Shown piece after piece: positions 53,670 to 61,635 of a DNA stretch of 64,000 nt. Source of the stretch: Sporolactobacillus kofuensis (lineage in GTDB: Bacteria > Bacillota > Bacilli > Bacillales > Sporolactobacillaceae); contig NZ_JBHSTQ010000006.1 in assembly GCF_042660205.1 (NCBI RefSeq), forward strand, positions 62,001-126,000, in the 5' to 3' direction. The notes under the pieces were generated by a model. That model saw nothing but the letters and a program-made list of their open reading frames with translations, was not told the origin of the DNA and made no database searches. The number at the start of each line of letters is the position of its first letter. Within the stretch, counting starts at the first letter, position 1. A program made the position numbers and the translations under genes.

Positions 53670-54351
53670 GATCGCTCCTCCTGTGCATAAAGAGTCCGAC
53701 AAGTGGTGCGAGAAGGCCCGTAATGATGATCGTTAATTCATTACCCGGTTTGAACCATTCAAGGCACAGTGCCATAAGCACTGCCGCTAGAGCTGTTCCG
53801 ATGACCGGCTTCCCTTTCAATCCAGGAACAAGCAGCGCTGCAAACGTGACTGGAAACGCTAAATCGAGGCCAAACTTTTGCGGATCAAGATGATCACCGA
53901 TTAAAGCTCCAGTTAGTGAAGAAAAAATCCAGGCGATATAAAAAATCCCTGCAACAACTGCAAAATAGAGCGGATCCGGTCCTACCTTTTGAAATCGGCT
54001 GCTGGCAAGTACAAAAGGTTCATCCGTAATCCCAAATGCGAGCAGGCTGGTCCATTTTTTTGCCGGACCAAGTCCGTCGGCCAATGCCGCCCCATAGAGC
54101 AGATTCCGCAAATTCAATAAAACAACAGTCAATAATACACTTGTAAGTCCCGCACCTCCGGCAAGCATTGCTACGGCAACAAGCTGAGCGGATCCGGAAA
54201 AAACGAGCACAGACATCAGAACTGCAGTTAGTGCGTTAAAATCAACCTGTGTTGCCAGTACCCCATAAGATAGCCCATAGGCAGCAATCGCAATTGCCAA
54301 GGGCAGTGCTTCAACGCATGCCGTTCTTATCGTCGCCTTCCGCTGCTCCAT
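53662..54351 (-). CDS. azlC: Branched-chain amino-acid exporter large subunit AzlC
   Basis: 229 residues with about five to six helices. Family motifs: ALPLAIAIAAYGLSYGVLATQ, FSGSAQLVAVAML, LRNLLYGAALAD and FGITDEPFVLA. The start is ATG 54351, 7 nt after GAGGG; the upstream ATGs are too close to the site or lack one. It overlaps azlD and so forms an operon with it. Confidence 0.93.
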   Translation of the reverse strand: MEQRKATIRTACVEALPLAIAIAAYGLSYGVLATQVDFNALTAVLMSVLVFSGSAQLVAVAMLAGGAGLTSVLLTVVLLNLRNLLYGAALADGLGPAKKWTSLLAFGITDEPFVLASSRFQKVGPDPLYFAVVAGIFYIAWIFSSLTGALIGDHLDPQKFGLDLAFPVTFAALLVPGLKGKPVIGTALAAVLMALCLEWFKPGNELTIIITGLLAPLVGLFMHRRSDHG

Positions 54352-54498
54352 GTCCATTCCCTCTTTTCGAATCCCAATCAAGATGCTATAAAGTGAACGA
54401 TATAATAAATAGTCCTACTTGTCTACGAAATAATAATGACTCTTTATACATAAATAATCATTAATCTCCTTATAAAAAACCTAGTCATTCATCAAAAT

Positions 54499-54533
54499 AT
54501 ATGTTAACCTAATAATTGTTTTGGTTAACATAT
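54499..54533. promoter_or_regulatory. BirA operator upstream of bioY
   Basis: ATATGTTAACC and GGTTAACATAT form a perfect inverted repeat 13 bp apart, matching the bacterial BirA-box pattern. This implies repression by biotin-bound BirA. Confidence 0.9.
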
Positions 54534-54552
54534 TTATAAGGAGACGTAGTCA

Positions 54553-55119
54553 ATGAATCATATAAAACTAAAAAATCTTATTCTATGCGCATTATTTGCG
54601 GCGATTACAGCCATTCTTGCACAGGTGAACATTCCACTGCCGATTATCCCGATCAGTGGACAAACACTTGCAGTTGGATTGACAGCTACTATTCTAGGAA
54701 GCCGATATGGTACCGCCTCTATGTTGGTTTATGCTGGACTCGGAGCGATCGGTCTACCCGTATTTGCTGGGATGAGCGGTGGATTGAGTGTCATCCTTGG
54801 TCCTTCCGGCGGCTACATCATTGGTTTCATCGTGACTGCCTTTGTCACCGGGTTTATCCTGGAGCGCACAAAGTTCAACATGCCTATGGCAATCCTTGCT
54901 AATATTGTAGGTATGCTCGTCACCCTTGCCATAGGAACGATGCAATTGAAGCTCGTTCTGGATCTCTCATGGTCTAAAGCCTTAGCTATTGGCGTCTACC
55001 CATTCTTGATCGTGGGTATCCTTAAAGCCCTAATTGCAAGCTTTGTTGGTATTCGTGTCCGTCAGCGACTGACTAAATTTGGGCTAATTACCACTGGCAA
55101 ACAGCAAACGGCGGCGTAA
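54553..55119 (+). CDS. bioY: Biotin transporter BioY (ECF S-component)
   Basis: 188 residues, six hydrophobic helices. The signature is ITAILAQVNIPLPIIPISGQTLAVGLTATILG, with YAGLGAIGLPVFAG and GPSGGYIIGF. It captures biotin, alone or with a shared ECF module. AAGGAG precedes the ATG. A BirA box covers the promoter, and a terminator follows. No biotin synthesis gene is nearby, which fits a biotin auxotroph or scavenger. Confidence 0.96.
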   Translation: MNHIKLKNLILCALFAAITAILAQVNIPLPIIPISGQTLAVGLTATILGSRYGTASMLVYAGLGAIGLPVFAGMSGGLSVILGPSGGYIIGFIVTAFVTGFILERTKFNMPMAILANIVGMLVTLAIGTMQLKLVLDLSWSKALAIGVYPFLIVGILKALIASFVGIRVRQRLTKFGLITTGKQQTAA

Positions 55120-55140
55120 AAACTTTCTATTCCCCTAACA

Positions 55141-55169
55141 AGCACATGGCCGGTTAACGGTCATGTGCT
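55141..55169 (+). terminator. Terminator of bioY
   Basis: The stem AGCACATG / CATGTGCT is followed by TGTTT. Confidence 0.82.
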
Positions 55170-55200
55170 TGTTTACGTTTGATTATCGTTTTTCCTCCGG

Positions 55201-55485
55201 TCAATTCAAAGACAGCCAACCCTTAAATGCTGAGTTGTGCTTAAGTTTTACGTATGCCTTCGTAAAACGGACAAATTCATTGGTATAGACTTCTTTATAC
55301 TTAGAGTAATGATAATAGCTTTTCAAAAATTTTTCTGCACTGCGAATACCGCCACGATGTTCTAAAAGCAGACCAAGTGCCGCACTCGATTTGGTATACG
55401 TCTAATTGCTCCGACCGTAACGATACTGATCCAGAGACAAATTAACCGGATATTGGTTAAATTTCTCGCGTTCTAGATCTATTAA
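55201..55485 (-). pseudogene. M1-family aminopeptidase fragment (C-terminal part of catalytic domain)
   Basis: About 90 codons in one frame with an internal TAG. They read LEREKFNQYPVNLSLDQY, then RYGRSN-stop, then TYTKSSAALGLLLEHRGG and AEKFLKSYYHYSKYKEVYTNEF up to a TGA at 55201. The YTK...LLLEHRGG and YYHYSKYK pattern is that of M1 metallopeptidases after the zinc site. There is no HExxH motif or start, so the gene is a broken remnant. Confidence 0.7.
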
Positions 55486-55490
55486 GCAAA

Positions 55491-55524
55491 AAAGAACGGC
55501 TGCAAATGATTTGAGCCGTTCTTT
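55491..55524 (-). terminator. Terminator of the aminotransferase-ldhD operon
   Basis: The stem AAAGAACGGCT / AGCCGTTCTTT has a T-run on the minus strand. Confidence 0.9.
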
Positions 55525-55605
55525 TCTGTAAGCCATTATTCACTTGGTAGTTATTAATGAAACGACGAGCAACGGGTCGCCATTCTTTTTAGAGCAGCGT
55601 CAGTA

Positions 55606-56613
55606 TCAGTGTTCCACCGCTACTTGGTTGACTTGATGCTCGCTCTGCCCGGTTTTAAGAATCGCAAGCACATCATTCAGGCTGATCTCGACCATGTTCT
55701 GCACAGCGAGATTCGTATAGAACCCAATATGTGGCGTAATCAGCACATTTGGCAATGCACGCAAGGTTTTGAGCTGCTCACTTGGAAGTTCTTTGCCCCG
55801 CAGGTCATGATTGAAGAAATACTCTTCGCCATCCAATGTATCGAGTGCTGCGCCCGCAATTTTTTTGTTTTGAAGGGCTTGGATCAGCGCATCGGTGTCG
55901 ACAACTGGTCCACGCGAAGCATTAACCAATACTGCATCCGGCTTGATCAACGCCAGTGCATCAGCATCAATAAGGTGGGTTGTGGAATCCATCAATGGCA
56001 CATGCAAAGTGATCACATCTGCGGTTTTTAAAAGTTCTTCCTTAGAGACATAGGTCAGTACATCCTTCAGGTCATCGCGCTCGACAATATCGTTGGCGAT
56101 TACTGTTGCACCAAGTCCTTTAAATAATCGGGCGGCCGTCCCGCCGATGCGGCCGGCACCAATAATGCCGACCGTCAACGAGCGGATCTCACGCGCCATG
56201 AGTCCTGCCCAGCGGAAGTCTTGCTGTCTGCCACGCTCATCGAAAAGTTCCAAATTGCGGATCAATCGCATCGCCTGGGTAAGTGCCAGTTCGGCCACTG
56301 AATTTGGCGAATAGGCAGGCACATTGGTAATAATCAGGCCATGAGCGGATGCCTGTTCAAGATCAACGATGTCATAACCAGCTGTACGTAAAGCCAGCTG
56401 CTTTAGTCCATTTTTTTCAAGCGTCTCATAAATTGCAGGGTCGCTGAGATGATTGCGCTGCTGAATGACGATGCCGTCATAGTCCTTCGTCAGCTTGGCC
56501 GTTTCCGCATCCAGTTCCAGTTGATTGGTATCCACCTGAACGCCTGTTTTTTCTGCCCATGCCTGAATTGCTGATTCTTCATCAGCCCGAACACTAAACA
56601 TAATGATTTTCAT
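55606..56613 (-). CDS. ldhD: D-lactate / D-2-hydroxyacid dehydrogenase
   Basis: A 335-residue NAD-dependent D-2-hydroxyacid dehydrogenase that reduces pyruvate to D-lactate. The NAD motif VGIIGAGRIGGTAARLF is at about 150. The catalytic residues are Arg in NASRGPVVDT, Glu in LDGEEYFF and His in TPHIGFYT. It closely follows the lactobacillus D-LDH pattern (AYDIVDLEQAS-like RTAGYDIVDL). Its ATG overlaps the stop of the upstream aminotransferase (TAATG). It may therefore also reduce keto acids that enzyme makes. Confidence 0.92.
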   Translation of the reverse strand: MKIIMFSVRADEESAIQAWAEKTGVQVDTNQLELDAETAKLTKDYDGIVIQQRNHLSDPAIYETLEKNGLKQLALRTAGYDIVDLEQASAHGLIITNVPAYSPNSVAELALTQAMRLIRNLELFDERGRQQDFRWAGLMAREIRSLTVGIIGAGRIGGTAARLFKGLGATVIANDIVERDDLKDVLTYVSKEELLKTADVITLHVPLMDSTTHLIDADALALIKPDAVLVNASRGPVVDTDALIQALQNKKIAGAALDTLDGEEYFFNHDLRGKELPSEQLKTLRALPNVLITPHIGFYTNLAVQNMVEISLNDVLAILKTGQSEHQVNQVAVEH

Positions 56614-57812
56614 TACTGAACACTCCCTTGCGCTTCTTCAATTTTTGCTGCATATTCAGCGATCCGGTGCATCGCTTCGTGCAGCTGTTCCATACTTGCC
56701 GCGTAGCTGATTCGAATGTAGCCTTCACCGCCCGGTCCAAATGATCCGCCAGGAATGACGGCAACCCTCGCTTTACGTGCCAAATCCCTACTGAACGCCA
56801 TACTGTTTTGGATCATGTGATCCGGGATCTTGGCAAACAGATAAAATGCCCCTTCCGGCTTCACACAGCCAAAACCAATTTTTCTCATTGCTTCATAGAC
56901 AAAATCGCGTCTTTTCTCATATTCGGCACGCATTCGGATGCCATCATCCATCCCGTTTTCAAAAGCTTCCAGTGCCGCATCTTGGGCAACTGTTGCCGTT
57001 GACGTAATCGTGAATTGATGGATCTTGCCAAGCTCGGTTGCAATCACTGCCGGCGCGCAGATAAAGCCAATCCGCCAGCCGGTCATCGCATGCGATTTCG
57101 ATGCACCGTTGATCACAATCGCCTGATCCGGGAGGTATTCAGCCATCGACACATGCCGGTCACCGTAGGTCAGTTCACTGTAAATATCATCACAAATCAC
57201 GAAAATATCATGTTTTTTCAATACATTCGCCAGTGCTTCGATCTGGTCACGTCGGTACGTGACGCCGGTCGGGTTACACGGGAAGTTGAAAATCACTGCT
57301 TTAACGGCATCGCCATGTTCTGCGAGCGTCTGCTCAAGTAATTCTGGCGAAAGCACGAAACCGTTTTTCGAGGTATCCATGAACACCGGTTCTGCCTTGG
57401 CTAGTAATGTGTCCGGAATGTAGAGTGGGAAGATCGGCGTTGGTATCAGCACCTTGTCTCCCGGATTCAAAATCGAGGTGAGCACGGTGTAAATCGCCTC
57501 AGTTGCACCTGCCGTGACAAGTATTTCATGATCCGCATTGTAGAACAAACCATATTTTTTTTCAAGAAAGTGACTGATGGCTTGGCGTAGCTCGGGAGTT
57601 CCGTTCGGCGGCGCGTAATGGCTGCGGTTATGATCAATACTGCGTTTTCCTGCCTCTTTCACATGTTCCGGTGTATTGAAATCCGGTTCGCCGATGGTCA
57701 ACTTAATAATTCCCGGAATTCCCGAAGCCTCCTGATCGAATTTCAGAATGTCGGACGGCTGAATCAAACTCAATTCCTTCTTCATCTTACTGACTAATGC
57801 ATGTGTCATCAT
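56613..57812 (-). CDS. PLP aminotransferase, class I (PatA/AraT-like)
   Basis: 399 residues. LTIGEPDFNTPEHVKEAGKRSI opens the fold; NFPCNPTGVTY and the PLP-Lys motif NGASKSHAMTGWRIGFI follow; FGPGGEGYIRISYAAS lies near the end. It resembles PatA and aromatic or branched-chain aminotransferases. The start is the first ATG, behind AAGGGGAAC; it overlaps the stop of a possible 47-codon leader ORF (ATGA). It is coupled to ldhD downstream, which suggests amino acid to keto acid to D-hydroxy acid conversion. A terminator hairpin lies 25 bp upstream. Confidence 0.9.
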   Translation of the reverse strand: MMTHALVSKMKKELSLIQPSDILKFDQEASGIPGIIKLTIGEPDFNTPEHVKEAGKRSIDHNRSHYAPPNGTPELRQAISHFLEKKYGLFYNADHEILVTAGATEAIYTVLTSILNPGDKVLIPTPIFPLYIPDTLLAKAEPVFMDTSKNGFVLSPELLEQTLAEHGDAVKAVIFNFPCNPTGVTYRRDQIEALANVLKKHDIFVICDDIYSELTYGDRHVSMAEYLPDQAIVINGASKSHAMTGWRIGFICAPAVIATELGKIHQFTITSTATVAQDAALEAFENGMDDGIRMRAEYEKRRDFVYEAMRKIGFGCVKPEGAFYLFAKIPDHMIQNSMAFSRDLARKARVAVIPGGSFGPGGEGYIRISYAASMEQLHEAMHRIAEYAAKIEEAQGSVQ

Positions 57813-57952
57813 GAGTTCCCCTTTTCCCCAATTTGTAAAAAAACACCCACGGTCTCAATAAACCGTGGGTGTTCCGGAATCTTTTCCATAAAATAAAAAC
57901 CACACGGATTATTGATGATGATCCATGTGGTTATTTTTCCAAGATTAATCAT
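57809..57952 (-). other. Possible leader ORF of the aminotransferase operon
   Basis: A 47-codon reading frame starts at ATG 57952, one base after AAGGTGG, and ends TGA overlapping the ATG of the aminotransferase. It passes through two strong hairpins and contains WIIINN and GFYF clusters. Such a layout suits a translated leader or attenuator; protein function is doubtful. The 397-bp stretch further upstream to 58349 holds divergent promoter sequence and no gene. Confidence 0.35.
57842..57932 (-). promoter_or_regulatory. Tandem hairpins / attenuator before the aminotransferase
   Basis: On the minus strand, AACCACATGGAT / ATCCGTGTGGTT (57898-57932) is followed by AACACCCACGGT / ACCGTGGGTGTT and seven T (57842-57873). 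The second is a complete intrinsic terminator just before the start codon. Transcription from upstream must pass it, so expression is likely controlled by antitermination. The upstream sequence also has long complementary segments (TTGGTTTC / GAAACCAA). Confidence 0.65.
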
Positions 57953-58349
57953 ACCACCTTGGTTTCCGCATGGATGCAAGCCTTCTGCAGAAGTGTTTGC
58001 ATCCCTTGAAGCGAATGCAAACACTAACGAAAGAAACCAAAGTAGTAATAATAAACAGTATTCGATTGGAGTTTGTTAGATCTAAGATCAATCATCAGAT
58101 AAAACTCCTTTGAGTTAGTGACTACATTTATAACAAATATACGATGGAGTGTCAAGATATGTTTTGTTATTTTTTAAAGTATTCAATCTTTTGCACCACT
58201 CCATTGATGAATAAACCGAATAAATCATTGCCCTTGTCTTTTACGAACACCACCCCTGAATCTATGATGCGCAAATGTTATAATCAGTGCAGTTAGGTAC
58301 CCAAAGGTCAGCTTTTGAAGTTACAACGTAAAGGAGTAGAGCGTGAACG

Positions 58350-59099
58350 ATGAACGAAACGATTAAGCAGCTGTTAAACCATCGCAGCATACGCAGTTTC
58401 ACTGATCAACAAATTCCGCAGGAACAAGTAAATTTGCTGATTCGTGCTGCACAACATGCATCCACAAGCAACTTTTTCCAGCAATATTCAATTATTGATG
58501 TGACCGATCCGGCTAAAAAGCAGGCGTTAGCAAAAATAGGTAACCAACATTACATAGCAGAAGCAGCTCGTCTTTTCGTGCTCGTAGTCGATTTGCATCG
58601 TAATGCCAAAATTGCAGAGGCCAAGGGCCAGCAAACGGATATTTTGGGCTCTACCGATTTCTTCTTCAGAGCGTTTAGTGATACGGTGATTGCCGCACAG
58701 AATATTGTCGTTGCGGCAGAAAGTTTTGGTTTAGGCGCTGTCTATCTTGGCAGTATCCTCAATGATCCACAAGCGGTCATTGACCTCTTGAAGCTGCCGA
58801 AGTACACGTTCCCGGCATTCGGAATGGCGATCGGTTATCCGAATCAGTCACCACAACTAAAGCCGCGTTTGCCACAGGAAAACGTCTATTTTGAAAATGA
58901 ATACCATTCTGCTGAGCATCCATTGGAAGATTTAAAAGCTTACGATCATGACGTCAATCAATATTACGATCTTCGTGATGCGAATCGTCGGGTGGACACG
59001 TTCACCAATCAGATTGCAAAGGCAGTCAGTGGAAAGCAATCGGAAAATAAGAAAAAAATGATGGATACACTAAAAGGACAAGGACTCTTTACCTATTAA
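58350..59099 (+). CDS. nfrA: NADPH-dependent oxygen-insensitive nitroreductase, NfsA/NfrA type
   Basis: 249 residues. RSIRSFTDQQIPQEQVNLLIRAAQHASTSNFFQQYSII is the FMN-binding N-terminus; VIAAQNIVVAAESFGLGAVYLGSILND and GMAIGYPNQSPQLKPRLP complete the NfrA pattern. It uses NADPH to reduce nitro compounds, flavins or quinones. A TATAAT lies at about 58278 and AAGGAG precedes the ATG. A small antibiotic-biosynthesis-monooxygenase gene follows and may be co-transcribed. Confidence 0.93.
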   Translation: MNETIKQLLNHRSIRSFTDQQIPQEQVNLLIRAAQHASTSNFFQQYSIIDVTDPAKKQALAKIGNQHYIAEAARLFVLVVDLHRNAKIAEAKGQQTDILGSTDFFFRAFSDTVIAAQNIVVAAESFGLGAVYLGSILNDPQAVIDLLKLPKYTFPAFGMAIGYPNQSPQLKPRLPQENVYFENEYHSAEHPLEDLKAYDHDVNQYYDLRDANRRVDTFTNQIAKAVSGKQSENKKKMMDTLKGQGLFTY

Positions 59100-59145
59100 A
59101 TACATCCTGGTTCGTTAATACTTGCCATAAGAGGGGGCGGCACCT

Positions 59146-59478
59146 ATATCTTTTGCACAAACACCAAAGCCACCGTATTACGCAGTTATTTTCACATCTA
59201 AGCGGACAGCAAATGATGAAGAAGACTATAATCAAACAGCCGAATGGATGGTTAAGCTCGCAAGTAAGCAGCCTGGCTTCCTAGGGGTAGAGAGCGTACG
59301 TGATGAACGCGGTCTTGGTATCACGGTTTCGTATTGGGAGACACTCGAGGCGATCCGAAGTTGGAAAGCGAACATGGAGCACCGAATGGCTCAGAAAAAA
59401 GGAAAGAGCGATTGGTACGCCTCTTTTGTTACGCGGATCAGTAAAGTTGAACGTGATTATTCCTTTGATCAGTCATGA
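59146..59478 (+). CDS. Antibiotic biosynthesis monooxygenase-family protein, apparent ATA start
   Basis: A complete 110-residue ABM protein: SFAQTPKPPYYAVIFTSKRT, then ASKQPGFLGVESVRDERGLGITVSYWETLEAIRSWK and WYASFVTRISKVERDY. The homologous region clearly begins before the first in-frame ATG (59248). In frame between a TAA at 59128 and that ATG there is no ATG, GTG or TTG. An ATA at 59146 stands where family members start, 8 nt after AGGGGG. Either ATA is used or the start was lost and the gene is silent. Roles in this family include heme or quinol oxidation. Confidence 0.75.
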   Translation: MSFAQTPKPPYYAVIFTSKRTANDEEDYNQTAEWMVKLASKQPGFLGVESVRDERGLGITVSYWETLEAIRSWKANMEHRMAQKKGKSDWYASFVTRISKVERDYSFDQS

Positions 59479-59588
59479 TTTGTCCTAAGTTTAAATGTCC
59501 GGATATTCTGAACGCATTTGAATAAGTAGAAATAAAATTGGCCATTTCATCATAAAAGAGGCTGTCCCAAAAGCTTCTTAATAACAGT

Positions 59589-59624
59589 AAGCGGAGAGAA
59601 AAGTTGAATTTTTTCTCTCCGCTT
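59589..59624 (+). terminator. Terminator after the monooxygenase gene
   Basis: The stem AAGCGGAGAGAAAA / TTTTCTCTCCGCTT with a short loop. Confidence 0.9.
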
Positions 59625-59689
59625 TTCTATTAATGTCAATTAAGATGGACTTTTTGCCCTCCATATAATGGGCGTCCATTCAACAGCAT

Positions 59690-60112
59690 TTTTGGCTCGT
59701 TCCTCGCTCAGACTGGAGCAGCGCTCGTTTTGTGTCCAATTTATTCAGATTTTTGTCCGATTCTGATCCAACTTTGTCCCGTTCTGGTGCAGAATTGTAC
59801 CATCCAACAGCGTTTTCGGCTCGTTCCTCGCTCAGTTTGGGGCAATGCTCATTTTGTGTCCGATTTATTCAGATTTTTGTCCGATTCTGATCCAACTTTG
59901 TCCCGTTCTGGTGCAAAATTGTCCCATTCAACTGCGTTTTTGGCTCGTTCCTCGCTCAGTTTGGGGCAATGCTCATTTTGTGTCCGATTTATCCAGATTT
60001 GTGTCCGATTCCTCTAGCTTTTTGTCCCGTTCTGGTGCAAAATTGTCCCATTCAACTGCGTTTTTGGCTCGTTCCTCGCTCAGTTTGGGGCAATGCTCAA
60101 TTTGTGTCCAAT
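59690..60112. repeat. Higher-order 124-bp array (left part, interrupted by the IS)
   Basis: The marker GCTCAGTTTGGGGCAATGCT (first copy diverged) starts at 59706, 59830, 59954 and 60078, exactly 124 bp apart. Each unit contains about six 18-23-bp monomers such as TTTTTGTCCGATTCTGATCC and TTTGTCCCGTTCTGGTGC. It is related to, but clearly diverged from, the 22-23-kb array. Confidence 0.93.
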
Positions 60113-61635
60113 TGGACGTGCGGACGTTTTCTTGGACCAATACAATTAGGCAGCTTTGGCCTGACGGTATTCTTATGGGCTCATACCTCCTAGAGAAATT
60201 TTTTTGCGGCAGGTGTTATACCACTCGATATAGGTATCCAGCTCGGTCATGAAGCCTTGAATTGAGACCCCTCGCCAAGAACGGTTGTAGAAGAATTCGG
60301 TCTTGAGATGTCCAAAGAAACTCTCAGCTGCAGCGTTATCCGGTGTACAGGCTTTCTTGGACATGGAACGCGCGAATCCATATTCCCCCATCAGATCGAT
60401 CCAAATGGGCCAGCGGTAGTGCGCACCACGATCAGAATGGATGATCGGCTTCTCACCGTCGATCATGGATTCCGCAGCTGTTTTAAGCATCGTTGAGACC
60501 AGCTCGGCGTTCGGGCTTGTCCCAATCGACCAGCTAATGATCTGCCCGTCAAAGCAGTCAATGAGCGGTGAGAGGTAGACCTTACCGGCTTGAAACGCGA
60601 ACTCAGTGATATCGGTAACCAGCTTCTCATTTGGCTTCTCAGCCTTGAAGTTGCGTTCCAGAAGGTTTGCGACGGCCGGTGTGATCTCGCCCGCATAAGA
60701 GCTGTACTTACGACAACGGGTCACCTTGACGACCAGACCCTCCTCGGCCATGAGACGACGGATGACCTTCTCAGAGATATGAATGCCTTCATCGAGCAGA
60801 GCCTCTCGCATTCGGCGATACCCGTAGCTGGAGTAGTTCTGAGAGAAGAGCACCTTCAAGCGTTCACGAACGTATGCATACTTGTCCCCAGCCTCAAGCA
60901 CCTTGTGTTGGTAGAAGTAGCTGCTCTTTGAGAGCTCAAGTGCGAGAAGCAAGACCTTGAGCGGATATTGATCACGAAGGGCATCAATCACCTGCATCTT
61001 CTCCTTGTTGGTCAAGTGGAGTTGATCGATGCCCAGATCTTTTTTTAGGAGATCGTTGACCTGCTTAAGGATATTATTTTGAAGCTCAAGCTCTTGGGCG
61101 CGCCGTAATAGTGAATGGTGATCTAGCGTGGCCAGATCATCGGTGCCCATTGGTGTTGACAAGAACGCCTTAGTAGACTGGCGTAACAGTTTTGCGCTTT
61201 GCATGGCAGCCGTTCTCTGCTTGGATTTGCGCGGTTTGGTTGGATGCTTGACTCGATCCGGTGCATGAGTGACCAACTGCTCGGTAAAGCGAGGGTCCTT
61301 ACGTACCCAAATATCCAACAGTGAGCGGGAAGGATAGCCCAAAATGCGCACAGTACGGGATGAACTATGACCGTGATCAAAATAGTAATCTACAGCTGTC
61401 TTATGTTGCTTCGCTGAGAACTTTCCTCGGCTTCTTTCGTCGAAAGCATGTGAGTCTACAGCATACTGCTTAACCCACAGTTTGAGCGCGCTTCGCGAAG
61501 GATAGCCCAATTCACGCAATACGGTTGCCCATGCTCGGTCATATTGATGGAATAGCTGAACTGCTTTGAGTTTATCTGCGTTAGAATACATGATTTATAG
61601 TTTACCCGAAGTCCAGGATTTTGTCCGCACGTCCA
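60113..61635 (-). mobile_element. IS3-like insertion sequence inserted in the repeat array
   Basis: A 1523-bp element bounded by TGGACGTGCGGAC and its exact complement GTCCGCACGTCCA. Imperfect extension (TC[T/C]TGGAC) gives terminal repeats of about 25 bp. Ends are TG...CA as in IS3 elements. It carries one transposase gene. Repeat-array sequence continues on both sides, which proves insertion into a pre-existing array. No clear target duplication is visible. Confidence 0.92.
60173..61591 (-). CDS. IS3-like transposase (single ORF), short of its C-terminus by a nonsense codon
   Basis: 472 residues. Two N-terminal HTH repeats (about 1-45 and 55-95, each with GYPSRS) are followed by a linker and the DDE integrase core. 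The core has Asp in KLVTDITEF, Asp in IHSDRGAHYRW and Glu in AAESFFGHLKTEF. OrfA and OrfB are fused in one frame, so no frameshift is needed. After LGGMSP there is a TAA, then the frame stays open for eight codons (EYRQAKAA) to a second TAA. The normal family ending is therefore cut off by one nonsense codon. Confidence 0.93.
   Translation of the reverse strand: MYSNADKLKAVQLFHQYDRAWATVLRELGYPSRSALKLWVKQYAVDSHAFDERSRGKFSAKQHKTAVDYYFDHGHSSSRTVRILGYPSRSLLDIWVRKDPRFTEQLVTHAPDRVKHPTKPRKSKQRTAAMQSAKLLRQSTKAFLSTPMGTDDLATLDHHSLLRRAQELELQNNILKQVNDLLKKDLGIDQLHLTNKEKMQVIDALRDQYPLKVLLLALELSKSSYFYQHKVLEAGDKYAYVRERLKVLFSQNYSSYGYRRMREALLDEGIHISEKVIRRLMAEEGLVVKVTRCRKYSSYAGEITPAVANLLERNFKAEKPNEKLVTDITEFAFQAGKVYLSPLIDCFDGQIISWSIGTSPNAELVSTMLKTAAESMIDGEKPIIHSDRGAHYRWPIWIDLMGEYGFARSMSKKACTPDNAAAESFFGHLKTEFFYNRSWRGVSIQGFMTELDTYIEWYNTCRKKISLGGMSP

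Noticed and set aside
57900..58080. T-box riboswitch upstream of the aminotransferase
   Set aside because: GGTGGTAT is present but the invariant T-box core (TGGNACCGCG) and a recognisable specifier stem are not; kept only as an unnamed attenuator.
58264..58290. ATGCGCAAATGTTATAATC before nfrA as another array
   Set aside because: Only a single monomer-like match that overlaps the -10 box; no tandem copies.
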